The position numbers were made by a program, and so were the translations under genes. Source: an uncultured Neomegalonema sp. (GTDB taxonomy: Bacteria > Pseudomonadota > Alphaproteobacteria > Rhodobacterales > Rhodobacteraceae). From it: a stretch of 33,894 bases of DNA. This document shows, piece after piece, positions 6,881-13,646 of this stretch. The stretch covers positions 1 to 33,894 of the forward strand of contig CALKIZ010000034.1 of the NCBI GenBank assembly GCA_937995735.1, written 5' to 3'. Numbering within the stretch: the first letter of the stretch is position 1; each line of letters begins with the position of its first letter. The notes under the pieces are model-generated. The model was given only the letters and a program-made list of their open reading frames with translations, did not search any database and was not told the DNA's origin.

Positions 6881-7279
6881 ATGCAATCCATCGTCGCTTT
6901 CATCGCCACCGCCGCCGTGTTTCTCGGCCTGGATGCCGTTTGGCTCAAGACCGTCATCGGCCCGTTCTTTCGTGAGCGCATCGGCCATATCATGCGCGAA
7001 GACCCTTATCTTGGAGTCGCTGCGGGGTTCTATACGTTCTTCGCGATGGGCATTGTCTATTTCGCGGTGATACCGGCGCTGAACAGCGGCAGCCTCAAGC
7101 TCGCCCTCTTCAACGGCGCTTTCATCGGCTTGATCGGTTATGGCACGTATGAGGCAACCAGCATGTCGATTATGAAGGATTGGCAATGGGATATGCTGAT
7201 CCTTGATGTGGCTTGGGGCCTGAGCGTTTGTGCCGTCTCCGCCGCCGCCGGATACCTTGCGGCCAATGCTGTTGGCTGA
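6881..7279 (+). CDS. DUF2177 family membrane protein
   Basis: This is a 132-aa integral membrane protein with about four hydrophobic segments, near residues 2-22, 45-65, 74-92 and 108-131. The DUF2177 signature is visible: FLGLDAVWLKTV at the start, GLIGYGTYEATSMSIMKDW in the middle and ILDVAWGLSVCAVSAAAGYL at the end. The function of the family is unknown. It is not part of RcGTA and is the second foreign cassette within the head genes, placed between protease and capsid. A role in lysis or release is conceivable for a small membrane protein here but has no direct support. Confidence 0.88.
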   Translation: MQSIVAFIATAAVFLGLDAVWLKTVIGPFFRERIGHIMREDPYLGVAAGFYTFFAMGIVYFAVIPALNSGSLKLALFNGAFIGLIGYGTYEATSMSIMKDWQWDMLILDVAWGLSVCAVSAAAGYLAANAVG

Positions 7280-7558
7280 TTTTTTATATTTTAAGATGGA
7301 AATTCCACTTTTGTTCTTGACGGCGCGGTCAATCCTTCGTAAAGAACATCATAAGAACTGATGCGCGATTCTTTTTTAGCGCTTCCCACTCGAAGCGACG
7401 AGAAAGACCCCCGCGACAGCCATCGGTTCTCATGCCTGACGACCTGTCTCTACTTTAGCCTGCCTCTCCCGGAGAGGCAGGTATTTTTCTGTACAAGGGC
7501 TTGAGTAGCATTAAGCTATGTTACATCTAATTTAATATAACTGATAAGCAGGTCTTTT
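7280..7558. other. Non-coding gap holding a terminator and an AT-rich leader
   Basis: No gene was found here. The stretch carries the terminator at 7459-7488. From about 7490 it becomes markedly AT-rich, and this composition continues into the next two genes. Confidence 0.5.
7459..7488 (+). terminator. Intrinsic terminator
   Basis: CCTGCCTC (7459-7466) pairs with GAGGCAGG (7474-7481), extendable by TCC/GGA, and is followed by TATTTTT. It separates the DUF2177 gene from the GNAT-like cassette. Confidence 0.8.
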
Positions 7559-8143
7559 GTGGATAGCAGAGCGTATTATTATTTCCTAAAAAGCGAAGCG
7601 AGATACAGAACCTCCCTAGCTTTGAACCGGCGCATTCGATCTGAGGCAGATAAGAAACGCTGGAGCGGTTTGACACTTTGTTCGATACTTGGACATGATA
7701 TCGGAAACGCCACTGAATTCGTAGATACTCATTGGCGAAGTTATTATAGCGATGATACCCATCACGGTTTTGTTGAAAGTTGGGAAAAGCTTGCACGCCG
7801 ATACTCTAACGCTCCTGACCATTTTGACCTTGCGATTTGGCAACTCATTGATGAAAAACAGATTCTCGTGGCGCTTGCTCTTGGTAATCCGTCTCATGCG
7901 AGAACGCACCTTACGGTTAAGTGGGTTGAAAGGTATTTTGGCGATAACCATCTGGCTGGCAGAGCGCTTGAACCAATTTTGACCTGCGCCGAGGAATATG
8001 CGAAACTTTTGGGTAGTGAGCGAGTTTTAATAAAAGACCCTGTTGACGCTGGTAAATACCAGCGTTACGGCTACGCGCCTTACAAACACCCTAGCGTAGC
8101 ACATGGTGGGAGTTATCTGGCACTGGAGTTAAACGATGGATAA
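7559..8143 (+). CDS. Uncharacterised protein with a GNAT-like C-terminal part
   Basis: The 194-aa protein starts at GTG 7559; there is no internal Met, and the Shine-Dalgarno (AAGCAGG) is weak. I do not recognise a named family. From about residue 105 the pattern VALALGNPSHARTHLTVKWV, then HLAGRALEPILTCAEEYAKL, then GSERVLIKDPVDAGKYQRYG, followed by YAPY and LALEL, resembles the strand-helix-strand and 'Y..xGY' end of GNAT acetyltransferases. This is weak evidence. The gene is more AT-rich than the GTA genes around it. Its last bases overlap the start of a small acidic protein gene, so the two form an operon between two terminators. A toxin/antitoxin or other accessory role is possible. Confidence 0.6.
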   Translation: MDSRAYYYFLKSEARYRTSLALNRRIRSEADKKRWSGLTLCSILGHDIGNATEFVDTHWRSYYSDDTHHGFVESWEKLARRYSNAPDHFDLAIWQLIDEKQILVALALGNPSHARTHLTVKWVERYFGDNHLAGRALEPILTCAEEYAKLLGSERVLIKDPVDAGKYQRYGYAPYKHPSVAHGGSYLALELNDG

Positions 8144-8366
8144 AGAAAAAAATCAGGCTGTAGTTACCCCTGATACCCATAAAGCTCTTATGGCGGCATT
8201 CGAGCGTGTGCGTGAAATTCCACCGTCGGAAACTCTAATTGACCGCATCTCAGACGACGATTGGACTGACAATTCTGGAAAGGATTGGAAGATTGAATGC
8301 GGTTCTGATGAGAATGACTCTGATGAACTTGACTGTGTAGATGCAGAACACACAGATGTAGCGTAG
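8136..8366 (+). CDS. Small acidic protein, partner of the GNAT-like gene
   Basis: This 76-aa protein is strongly acidic, with about 20 Asp/Glu residues, mostly in the C-terminal half (SDDDWTDNSG, ECGSDENDSDELDCVDAEHT). The ATG at 8136 overlaps the preceding gene by 8 bp, indicating translational coupling. No family is recognised. Small acidic partners of basic or enzymatic proteins are often antitoxins, inhibitors or DNA mimics, but nothing here demonstrates this. A strong terminator follows within 50 bp. Confidence 0.6.
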   Translation: MDKEKNQAVVTPDTHKALMAAFERVREIPPSETLIDRISDDDWTDNSGKDWKIECGSDENDSDELDCVDAEHTDVA

Positions 8367-8410
8367 TTAACGCAGCTACAATCGTCTAAACACTACATCA
8401 ACAATTATTA

Positions 8411-8438
8411 CCCCGTCTTCTTTGAAGGCGGGGTTTTT
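8411..8438 (+). terminator. Strong intrinsic terminator after the acidic protein gene
   Basis: CCCCGTCTTC (8411-8420) pairs with GAAGGCGGGG (8424-8433) around a TTT loop, with one G-T pair, followed by five T. It isolates the AT-rich cassette from the capsid gene, which therefore probably needs its own promoter. Confidence 0.85.
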
Positions 8439-8563
8439 CATGGCGTTCGCGCAACGAACGCGCCCGACTTCCCTACAACAGCCCCCAAGCGCCGCTGACG
8501 CCACAGCCTTCGCAGCCCTGCGCCGTCTCCCCGATTTTCCCTCCCTCTAAAAACGGACTTTTT

Positions 8564-9736
8564 ATGCCCGACATCCAAACCATCGAAACCTCGACCCAAA
8601 CGCCCGACATTAAATCGGCGCTCTCCGCCTTTACCGAAGACTTCAAGGGCTTTCGCACCGATCTCGAAACCCGCCTCATGCGCCAGTCGGAACGCCTTGA
8701 CGCGCTTGACCGCAAAGCCGTGGCGTCAAACCGCCCCGCGCTTGAGACAACATCCGACACCGCCACCCCGCACAGCAAAGCCTTCGCCGCCTATGTTCGC
8801 CAGGGCGACGAAGACCGTCTGCGCAGCCTCGACACCGAGGAAAAGGCGCTCAACACGACAACCGCTTCTGACGGCGGCGTCCTTGTTGATCCGCAAACAT
8901 CGAGCCGAGTCGAGACGGTCCTGCGCACCACCTCACCGATCCGCGCGCTTGCCCGGTTGGTGCAAGTCGATGCCACCGCCTATGATGCCCTGATTGACCG
9001 CAGCGAATTTGGCGCCGGTTGGATCGTCGAGACGGATACGGTTAGCGAGACGGCGACCCCGGCCATCGACCGCATCTCGATCCCTCTGCACGAGTTAAAC
9101 GCAACGCCCAAAGCCTCCCAGCGTTTGTTGGATGACAGCGCTTTTGACGTTGAAGGCTGGCTTGCCGAACGCATCGCAACGCGCTTTGCCCGTGCGGAGA
9201 ATATGGCCTTCATCAACGGTGATGGCATCGACAAGCCAAAAGGCTTTCTTGCGCATAATGCCGTCCCGAATGATGCATGGGCGTGGGGCAGCATCGGCCA
9301 TTTGACCACCGGCGAGGCAGGTGCGTTTGGTACAAACGGAGGCGACACGCTGATCGACCTCGTTTACGCGCTGGGCGCTGGGTATCGCGCAAACGCAAGT
9401 TTCGTGATGAACTCTGCCACTGCGGGCGAGGTGCGTAAACTCAAAGACAGCGATGGGCGTTACCTTTGGGCGGAAAGCCTCACCGAAGGCCAACCGGCGC
9501 GACTGCTGGGGTATCCCGTCGCCATCGCCGAAGAAATGCCCGACATTGCCGATGGCGCAGACGCGATTGCCTTCGGCGATTTCCGCAGCGCCTATACCAT
9601 CGCGGAACGTCCTGAATTGCGGATCTTGCGCGATCCATATTCCGCCAAACCGCATGTCCTCTTTTATGCGACCAAGCGGGTCGGCGGCGATGTCACCGAT
9701 TTCGCTGCAATCAAATTGCTGCGCTTCAGCGCTTAA
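8564..9736 (+). CDS. HK97-type major capsid protein (RcGTA g5-like)
   Basis: The 390-aa protein forms the capsid shell. Its N-terminal third (about 10-95) is a charged helical scaffold-like region expected to be cut off by the prohead protease. The shell domain then begins near TASDGGVLVDPQTSSRVETV and continues with DRISIPLHELNATPKASQRL, then DDSAFDVEGWLAERIATRFA and FINGDGIDKPKGFL. These blocks closely match the RcGTA capsid as I know it. Length is normal. The gene stands between two terminators and is followed by two hairpins, an arrangement often used to make capsid mRNA abundant and stable. Confidence 0.96.
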   Translation: MPDIQTIETSTQTPDIKSALSAFTEDFKGFRTDLETRLMRQSERLDALDRKAVASNRPALETTSDTATPHSKAFAAYVRQGDEDRLRSLDTEEKALNTTTASDGGVLVDPQTSSRVETVLRTTSPIRALARLVQVDATAYDALIDRSEFGAGWIVETDTVSETATPAIDRISIPLHELNATPKASQRLLDDSAFDVEGWLAERIATRFARAENMAFINGDGIDKPKGFLAHNAVPNDAWAWGSIGHLTTGEAGAFGTNGGDTLIDLVYALGAGYRANASFVMNSATAGEVRKLKDSDGRYLWAESLTEGQPARLLGYPVAIAEEMPDIADGADAIAFGDFRSAYTIAERPELRILRDPYSAKPHVLFYATKRVGGDVTDFAAIKLLRFSA

Positions 9737-9749
9737 AGTTACCCGAACA

Positions 9750-9774
9750 CTCTGCCGTTCCCTGTCCGGCAGAG
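9750..9774 (+). terminator. First hairpin after the capsid gene
   Basis: CTCTGCCG (9750-9757) and CGGCAGAG (9767-9774) are exact reverse complements with a 9-nt loop, 13 bp after the capsid stop codon. There is no T tract, so it may stabilise mRNA rather than terminate transcription. Confidence 0.6.
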
Positions 9775-9776
9775 AA

Positions 9777-9838
9777 GCCTCCTTTCGGACTCGCCCCCGC
9801 GCTTCCCCGCGCCCCGCCGAAAGGAGGCGCTTTATTTT
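9777..9838 (+). terminator. Second, terminator-like hairpin after the capsid gene
   Basis: GCCTCCTTTCGG (9777-9788) pairs perfectly with CCGAAAGGAGGC (9817-9828) across a 28-nt C-rich loop, followed by GCTTTATTTT. It may partially terminate transcription, lowering expression of the connectors relative to capsid. Confidence 0.6.
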
Positions 9839-9870
9839 GCCCAAACTCACCCCGACAAAGCGAGGCCCCT

Positions 9871-10428
9871 ATGCTCGAACAACTCACGCCGCCTGCCGCC
9901 CTCGCGATCCCGATTGAAACGCTGGCAGAGCATCTACACCTCAACACCGCCGCACCGGAACTCGACGAGAGTGACACGTTGCAACGGTTTATCGAGGCGG
10001 CGACCGCAACCATAGAACGCCAAATTCAAACGGCCTTTATCATGCAGACATGGCGGTGGACGACGGCGACGTGGTGCGCGCCATTACCGCTTACACCTGT
10101 TGCCGGTATCGAGAGCGTTGAAGTTATCGACGGGGCAGGCGAAGCGGTTCCTTGGGACGGTTGGTTTCTTGTTGATGCAAGCCAACAACGTGTCGGAACC
10201 CGCAAAGGCCAGACCCGCCCGTTAATCCCAAAAGATGGTTATGCGACGATTACCTTCACCGCCGGATACGGGACGGGCTGGACGGATATTCCGCCCGACC
10301 TGCGCCAAGCCATCACACTCCTTGCTGCGCATTATTACGAGCACCGCGATGCCGTGGGCGATCAACTCGCGGCACTGCCCTTCGGCGTGGTCAGCCTCAT
10401 CGCCCCTTATCGTCCGATCCGTCTTTAG
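9871..10428 (+). CDS. Head-tail connector (gp6/phiE125 gp8-like, RcGTA g6-like)
   Basis: The 185-aa protein is the adaptor that docks under the portal. It has the helical start typical of the family (SDTLQRFIEAATATIERQIQ, about 34-53). This is followed by a beta-rich insertion with GWFLVDASQQ and by TITFTAGYGTGWTDIPPDLR plus a QAITLLAAHYYEHRDAV helix, a signature of head-tail connector proteins of this type. Position directly after capsid and before the g7-like adaptor agrees with RcGTA order. Confidence 0.92.
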   Translation: MLEQLTPPAALAIPIETLAEHLHLNTAAPELDESDTLQRFIEAATATIERQIQTAFIMQTWRWTTATWCAPLPLTPVAGIESVEVIDGAGEAVPWDGWFLVDASQQRVGTRKGQTRPLIPKDGYATITFTAGYGTGWTDIPPDLRQAITLLAAHYYEHRDAVGDQLAALPFGVVSLIAPYRPIRL

Positions 10429-10466
10429 CGTTTCCCCTAAAGGTCACTCTTATCCGAGGAACAAAG

Positions 10467-10793
10467 ATGCGAAGACCTCCTACCCTCCGCCGCCTCGCGC
10501 GGTTGGAGGCTCAGACCGATATGCCCGATGGTGCAGGCGGTTTTATCAAAGGCTGGATGAAGCTCGCCGATCACTGGATTGCCATTACCCCGACATCAGG
10601 CGTTGAATCTTTCGAGGGCAGTCAACAAGCCAGCCGCGTCACCCACCGCATCCACCTGCGATGTACCCGTGCGCTGCGCCCCCGCGCCGATCAAAGGTTC
10701 GCCATTGGCAACCGTCAATTCGACATTCGCGCCGTCTTTGACACGGACGGACGCGGACGCTTTCTTACCTGTCTATGCGAGGAAACCCCATGA
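10467..10793 (+). CDS. Head-tail adaptor / stopper (RcGTA g7-like)
   Basis: This 108-aa protein belongs to the SPP1 gp16/HK97 gp10-type head-tail joining family. Visible features are the short N-terminal segment LRRLARLEAQTDMPDGAGGF, the central WIAITPTSGVES region, THRIHLRC, and a C-terminal QFDIRAVFDTDGRGRFLTCL segment. The stop codon overlaps the next start (ATGA at 10790-10793), so the two are translationally coupled. The protein forms the ring between connector and tail terminator. Confidence 0.9.
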   Translation: MRRPPTLRRLARLEAQTDMPDGAGGFIKGWMKLADHWIAITPTSGVESFEGSQQASRVTHRIHLRCTRALRPRADQRFAIGNRQFDIRAVFDTDGRGRFLTCLCEETP

Positions 10794-11212
10794 AGCACTC
10801 TCTAACACTGCAAACCGCCTTGTTTGAGCATCTTCGCTCCGATGCCGCCTTATCTGCCGCATTGGGAGGGCCAAGAATTTACGACGCCCCGCCTCATGCG
10901 CAATCCGGTGAAGGGCCGCCGCCTTACATTACGCTCGGTGATGAGAGCGTCACCGCATGGGATACAAAGACCGAAGAGGGCGCGGCGCATGATGTAACCT
11001 TCACAATCTGGTCAGCAGAGCGCGGATTTTCTCAAGTAAAAACAATCCAGTTTGCGCTTGCCGGGGCACTTAAAACGGCCCCGGAATTGCCACAAGCCCG
11101 TATTGCAGACCTCCGCTTCGTGTCGTCAGCAACCAGCCGAGAGCGTCGCACCCGATTGCGGAAAGCCGATTGTGTGTACCGCGCGCTTGTGGAGTGGAGC
11201 GAGGCAGCTTAG
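10790..11212 (+). CDS. DUF3168 tail terminator / tail completion protein (RcGTA g8-like)
   Basis: The 140-aa protein shows the DUF3168 pattern: an N-terminal helix (LQTALFEHLRSDAALSAALG), RIYDAPP, PYITLGDESVTAWDTKTEEG, the strand HDVTFTIWS and a helix QVKTIQFALAGAL. The ATG at 10790 was chosen because GAGGAA lies 7 bp upstream and it overlaps the previous stop; an in-frame ATG five codons earlier (10775) is less well placed. It caps the tail tube at the head side. In RcGTA the tail tube gene follows directly; here two blocks of extra sequence intervene. Confidence 0.92.
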   Translation: MKHSLTLQTALFEHLRSDAALSAALGGPRIYDAPPHAQSGEGPPPYITLGDESVTAWDTKTEEGAAHDVTFTIWSAERGFSQVKTIQFALAGALKTAPELPQARIADLRFVSSATSRERRTRLRKADCVYRALVEWSEAA

Positions 11213-11233
11213 AACGTCCCTGACGTACATGAT

Positions 11234-11653
11234 ATGACGAAAGATTTCTTGATGGCTGATACGCAAACCCCGTCTACTGGGACTTTTGTTTTTGCCCTCG
11301 CGGTTGCCGGTATTGCCGGATTGGTTGTCGGTTGGATTGCCCGCGAACAAATGCTTCCTGATCCGTTGATTAGTCAACCTGGGCTGAACGCTGCTCTTGC
11401 TGAGCCAGCCGCACCCGCCGTCGCACCTCCGAGTGCAGCGGCAGTCGCCGCAGCTGAAAGTCAGCTAATCAGGCAATACGAGCAGATCAACCAAGCGTTT
11501 GTCGGACAGCTTCGCCAATATGGTCAGCGCCTCACGAATATCGCCGACGTCGCCGAAGCCGAAGGCGCGACTTCAGCGGCACAAGCGATGCGAGATTTTG
11601 GCCGGGAAACAGACGACGTTATCGCTCGGTTTGATAAAGTAGCAAAACAGTAA
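11234..11653 (+). CDS. Small membrane-anchored coiled-coil protein, inserted between g8- and g9-like genes
   Basis: The 139-aa protein has one transmembrane segment (about residues 17-36, TFVFALAVAGIAGLVVGWIA), an Ala/Pro-rich linker (about 53-74) and a helical C-terminal part rich in Gln, Glu and Arg (about 76-137) that could form a coiled coil. No family is recognised. The start could be the ATG at 11234 or the internal one at 11252. It has no RcGTA counterpart and is followed by a perfect 17-bp stem-loop and repeats, like the six-cysteine cassette. An envelope-tethered function is inferred only from the topology. Confidence 0.65.
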   Translation: MTKDFLMADTQTPSTGTFVFALAVAGIAGLVVGWIAREQMLPDPLISQPGLNAALAEPAAPAVAPPSAAAVAAAESQLIRQYEQINQAFVGQLRQYGQRLTNIADVAEAEGATSAAQAMRDFGRETDDVIARFDKVAKQ

Positions 11654-11678
11654 ACACCGTAGGTGTTTACTGTTTTGC
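11642..11678. terminator. Perfect 17-bp stem-loop overlapping a stop codon
   Basis: GCAAAACAGTAAACACC (11642-11658) and GGTGTTTACTGTTTTGC (11662-11678) are exact reverse complements with a 3-nt loop, and contain the TAA stop codon of the membrane-anchored protein. It could act as a bidirectional terminator. Confidence 0.75.
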
Positions 11679-12054
11679 GTCTAACCTGTCGGTAAGCACA
11701 AACCTATCAGCGGCAAATGGTTCAGCCATATTGCCGAAGGCAATGAGGGTGTGCCATTGAGAGCAACGCGCAATCTCGCCAAATGGACCTATTGCCTCCC
11801 CTCACACCCCTTGAGACAGCCCTGCCGGGCTTCCTCAAGGAGAGGCTAATTCCTTAAAATAAAGAACTGCCCTCATCCTGAGGAGGACCGAAGGTCCGTC
11901 TCGAAGGATGCCTCACCGCACTATCACCCTAACGCTTTTCGCCCCCAAGCGCCTCAAAATCACCCGACCAATTCACCCTGCTCACCTGTCGGGCTTTCGC
12001 GCGCCGCGCCCAAAGCCGCGCGACCGTTTCACACCCCATTCGAGGATACAGCTC
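11654..12054. repeat. Repeat-rich non-coding region before the tail tube gene
   Basis: About 400 bp without a supported gene. It holds the right arm of the 17-bp stem-loop, a degenerate copy of a 28-bp motif also found at 5568-5595 (here 11694-11721, 24 of 28 identical), the inverted copy B of the 80-bp repeat (11802-11882), and a further CTGAGGA/CTCGAAGG palindromic module (11870-11909). The last 140 bp before the tail tube gene show nothing beyond its Shine-Dalgarno. Confidence 0.6.
11802..11882 (-). repeat. Dispersed 80-bp repeat, copy B (inverted relative to copy A)
   Basis: Read on the minus strand this begins CTCAGGATGAGGGCAGTTCT and later gives GAGGAAGCCCGGCAGGGCTG, matching copy A at 6607-6686 with scattered differences. 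The two copies lie about 5.1 kb apart in opposite orientation and flank the DUF2177, GNAT-like, capsid and connector genes. Confidence 0.75.
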
Positions 12055-12468
12055 ATGCCAGCCCAAAAAGGCCGGGACCTCCTGCTTAAACTAGACCCGG
12101 ATAACACCAATACGTTCCAGACTGTCGCCGGTCTACGCGCCAGCCGTATCAACTTCAACGCGGATACGGTTGATGTCACCCATCGCGAAAGTGCGGGCCG
12201 GTGGCGGGAACTCCTCGCCGGAGCAGGTGCGCGTTCCGCCGCGCTCTCGGGGTCCGGCATCTTCAAAGATGCTGCCGCTGACGAAGCTACCCGCAAACTA
12301 TTCTTCGACGGCACAATTGCCCGCTGGCAAGCGATTATCCCTGATTTCGGCACAATCGAAGGCCCGTTCCAGATCACATCCCTCGAATACGCGGGCGACC
12401 ATGACGGCGCAGCGACGTATGAGCTGTCCCTCGCCAGCGCAGGCGAATTGAGCTTCTCTCCGGCCTAA
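12055..12468 (+). CDS. Major tail tube protein (TP901-1 family, RcGTA g9-like)
   Basis: The 137-aa protein starts MPAQKGRDLLLKLDPDNTNT and contains QTVAGLRASRINFNADTVDV, SAGRWRELLAGAG, then SALSG-like and GTIEGPFQITSLEYAGDHDG segments. This is the usual pattern of the TP901-1 major tail protein family that polymerises into the tail tube. The ATG at 12055 has CGAGGA upstream at a good distance; an upstream in-frame start at 11908 would read through repeats and is rejected. Position after DUF3168 and before the tail chaperones matches RcGTA. Confidence 0.93.
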   Translation: MPAQKGRDLLLKLDPDNTNTFQTVAGLRASRINFNADTVDVTHRESAGRWRELLAGAGARSAALSGSGIFKDAAADEATRKLFFDGTIARWQAIIPDFGTIEGPFQITSLEYAGDHDGAATYELSLASAGELSFSPA

Positions 12469-12509
12469 AATCGCGCCCTTAACGTCAGCACCTCAAAGGA
12501 TCAATCCCG

Positions 12510-12818
12510 ATGCCAAACCCTTACCGGGGCGAAGTGACCGTCATGCTCGATGGTCAGCCCCACACCATGCGCCTTACCCTCGGCGCGCTCGCCGAACTGG
12601 AGGCCGCGCTAGACGTTCCCGACCTCGTGGCACTCGCCGAGCGTTTCGAAAACGGCACGCTCACCGCCAAAGAAGCCATCGCAATTATCGGCGCGGGTCT
12701 GCGCGGAGCAGGGCAGAGCGCCACAGACGAAGACGTTGCCCGGATGACACCCGATGGCGGCATCACCGCGTTGATCAAATCCGCAGCGGCGCTGTTAACA
12801 AAAGCGTTCGCTGGATGA
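12510..12818 (+). CDS. GTA tail assembly chaperone (RcGTA g10-like)
   Basis: The 102-aa protein has the features of the 'gene transfer agent family protein' group: an N-terminal beta hairpin (YRGEVTVMLDGQPHTMRLTL), then helices GALAELEAAL, LVALAERFENG and TAKEAIAIIGAGLRGAG, ending in ITALIKSAAALLTKAF. Such proteins assist tape measure and tail assembly. Its stop overlaps the start of the next 57-aa gene by 4 bp (ATGA). Confidence 0.9.
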   Translation: MPNPYRGEVTVMLDGQPHTMRLTLGALAELEAALDVPDLVALAERFENGTLTAKEAIAIIGAGLRGAGQSATDEDVARMTPDGGITALIKSAAALLTKAFAG

Positions 12819-12988
12819 ATTGGCCGCACCTCATGTCGCTCGGCTTTGGCCATTTGCGCCTCACACCGGACGTTTTTTGGTCCATGACCCTGCGAGAATT
12901 TCGAGCTGCGCTGATGCCATACACAGCTGACCCAATGAACCGCGCGGCATTTGACCGACTTGCCGCACAGCATCCGGATATGCCATGA
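12815..12988 (+). CDS. 57-aa phage tail assembly chaperone-like protein (RcGTA g10.1-like)
   Basis: This tiny frame is MNWPHLMSLGFGHLRLTPDV followed by FWSMTLREFRAALMPYTADP and ends QHPDMP. The pattern of a Gly-Leu-rich start, 'LxPxxFWxMTxxEF' and a short helix is typical of the small second tail chaperone found in RcGTA-like clusters. It overlaps the upstream gene by 4 bp and the tape measure gene by 4 bp, so all three are translationally coupled. It is short enough for length-filtered gene calling to miss it. Confidence 0.88.
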   Translation: MNWPHLMSLGFGHLRLTPDVFWSMTLREFRAALMPYTADPMNRAAFDRLAAQHPDMP

Positions 12989-13614
12989 ACGAAGACCCGA
13001 CCACACTCACAGCAAACCTCCGCACGCTCGCCGCTGAAAGCCGCGCGGCTTTCGCTGCACTTGCCGAAGGCGCAAGAACCTCCCGCGCGGCTTTGCGGGA
13101 AGCGTCCGATGCCACCCGCACTCTGTCCAATGCGTTTCGCTCCGCGCTCGGCGGAGCATTTCGGGCGGCGTCACAAGACGGTGCAAGGCTGTCCGACATT
13201 TTGAGAGGCGTTGCGCTTGACCTATCGAACAGCCTAGCAAACCGTGCCATTGGTGGCCTGAGCAACCAGCTTGGCAGCGCGTTAGGACAAGGCATCGCCT
13301 CGATCCTTCCGTTCGCTAAAGGTGGCGTTATTGACTCCGGCCATGTGAAAAAATTTGCACAAGGCGGCATTGTCAACGGCCCGACGCTTTTCCCGATGCG
13401 CGGCGGCACAGGTTTGATGGGCGAAGCCGGACCCGAAGCGATCATGCCTTTGAGGCGCGGCGCAAACGGTCAACTCGGCGTCTCGGGCAGTGCAGGCGGA
13501 ACCACCGTCAACGTCACCATCAACACCCAAGATGCCGACAGCTTTCAGCGCTCCCGAACCCAAGTCGCGGCGACCCTCGCCCGCGCGGTGGATCGGGGCA
13601 GGCGGAATCTGTAA
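12985..13614 (+). CDS. Short tail tape measure protein (RcGTA g11-like)
   Basis: The 209-aa protein is a compact tape measure. Its N-terminal half is Ala/Arg-rich helix (about 5-70), followed by GAFRAASQDGARLSDILRGV and LDLSNSLANRAIGGLSNQLG. A Gly-rich segment with FAKGGVIDSGHVKKFAQGGI, then FPMRGGTGLMGEAGPEAIMP and TTVNVTINTQD, is characteristic of the C-terminal part of lambda-type tape measure proteins. The short length fits the short tails of RcGTA particles. Confidence 0.92.
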   Translation: MNEDPTTLTANLRTLAAESRAAFAALAEGARTSRAALREASDATRTLSNAFRSALGGAFRAASQDGARLSDILRGVALDLSNSLANRAIGGLSNQLGSALGQGIASILPFAKGGVIDSGHVKKFAQGGIVNGPTLFPMRGGTGLMGEAGPEAIMPLRRGANGQLGVSGSAGGTTVNVTINTQDADSFQRSRTQVAATLARAVDRGRRNL

Positions 13615-13646
13615 CGCGGCAAGCATATCCATACCGGAGTTGATCA

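Noticed and set aside
9095-9850. 251-codon minus-strand frame opposite the capsid gene
   Set aside because: It mirrors the codon bias of the capsid gene on the other strand and shows no domain.
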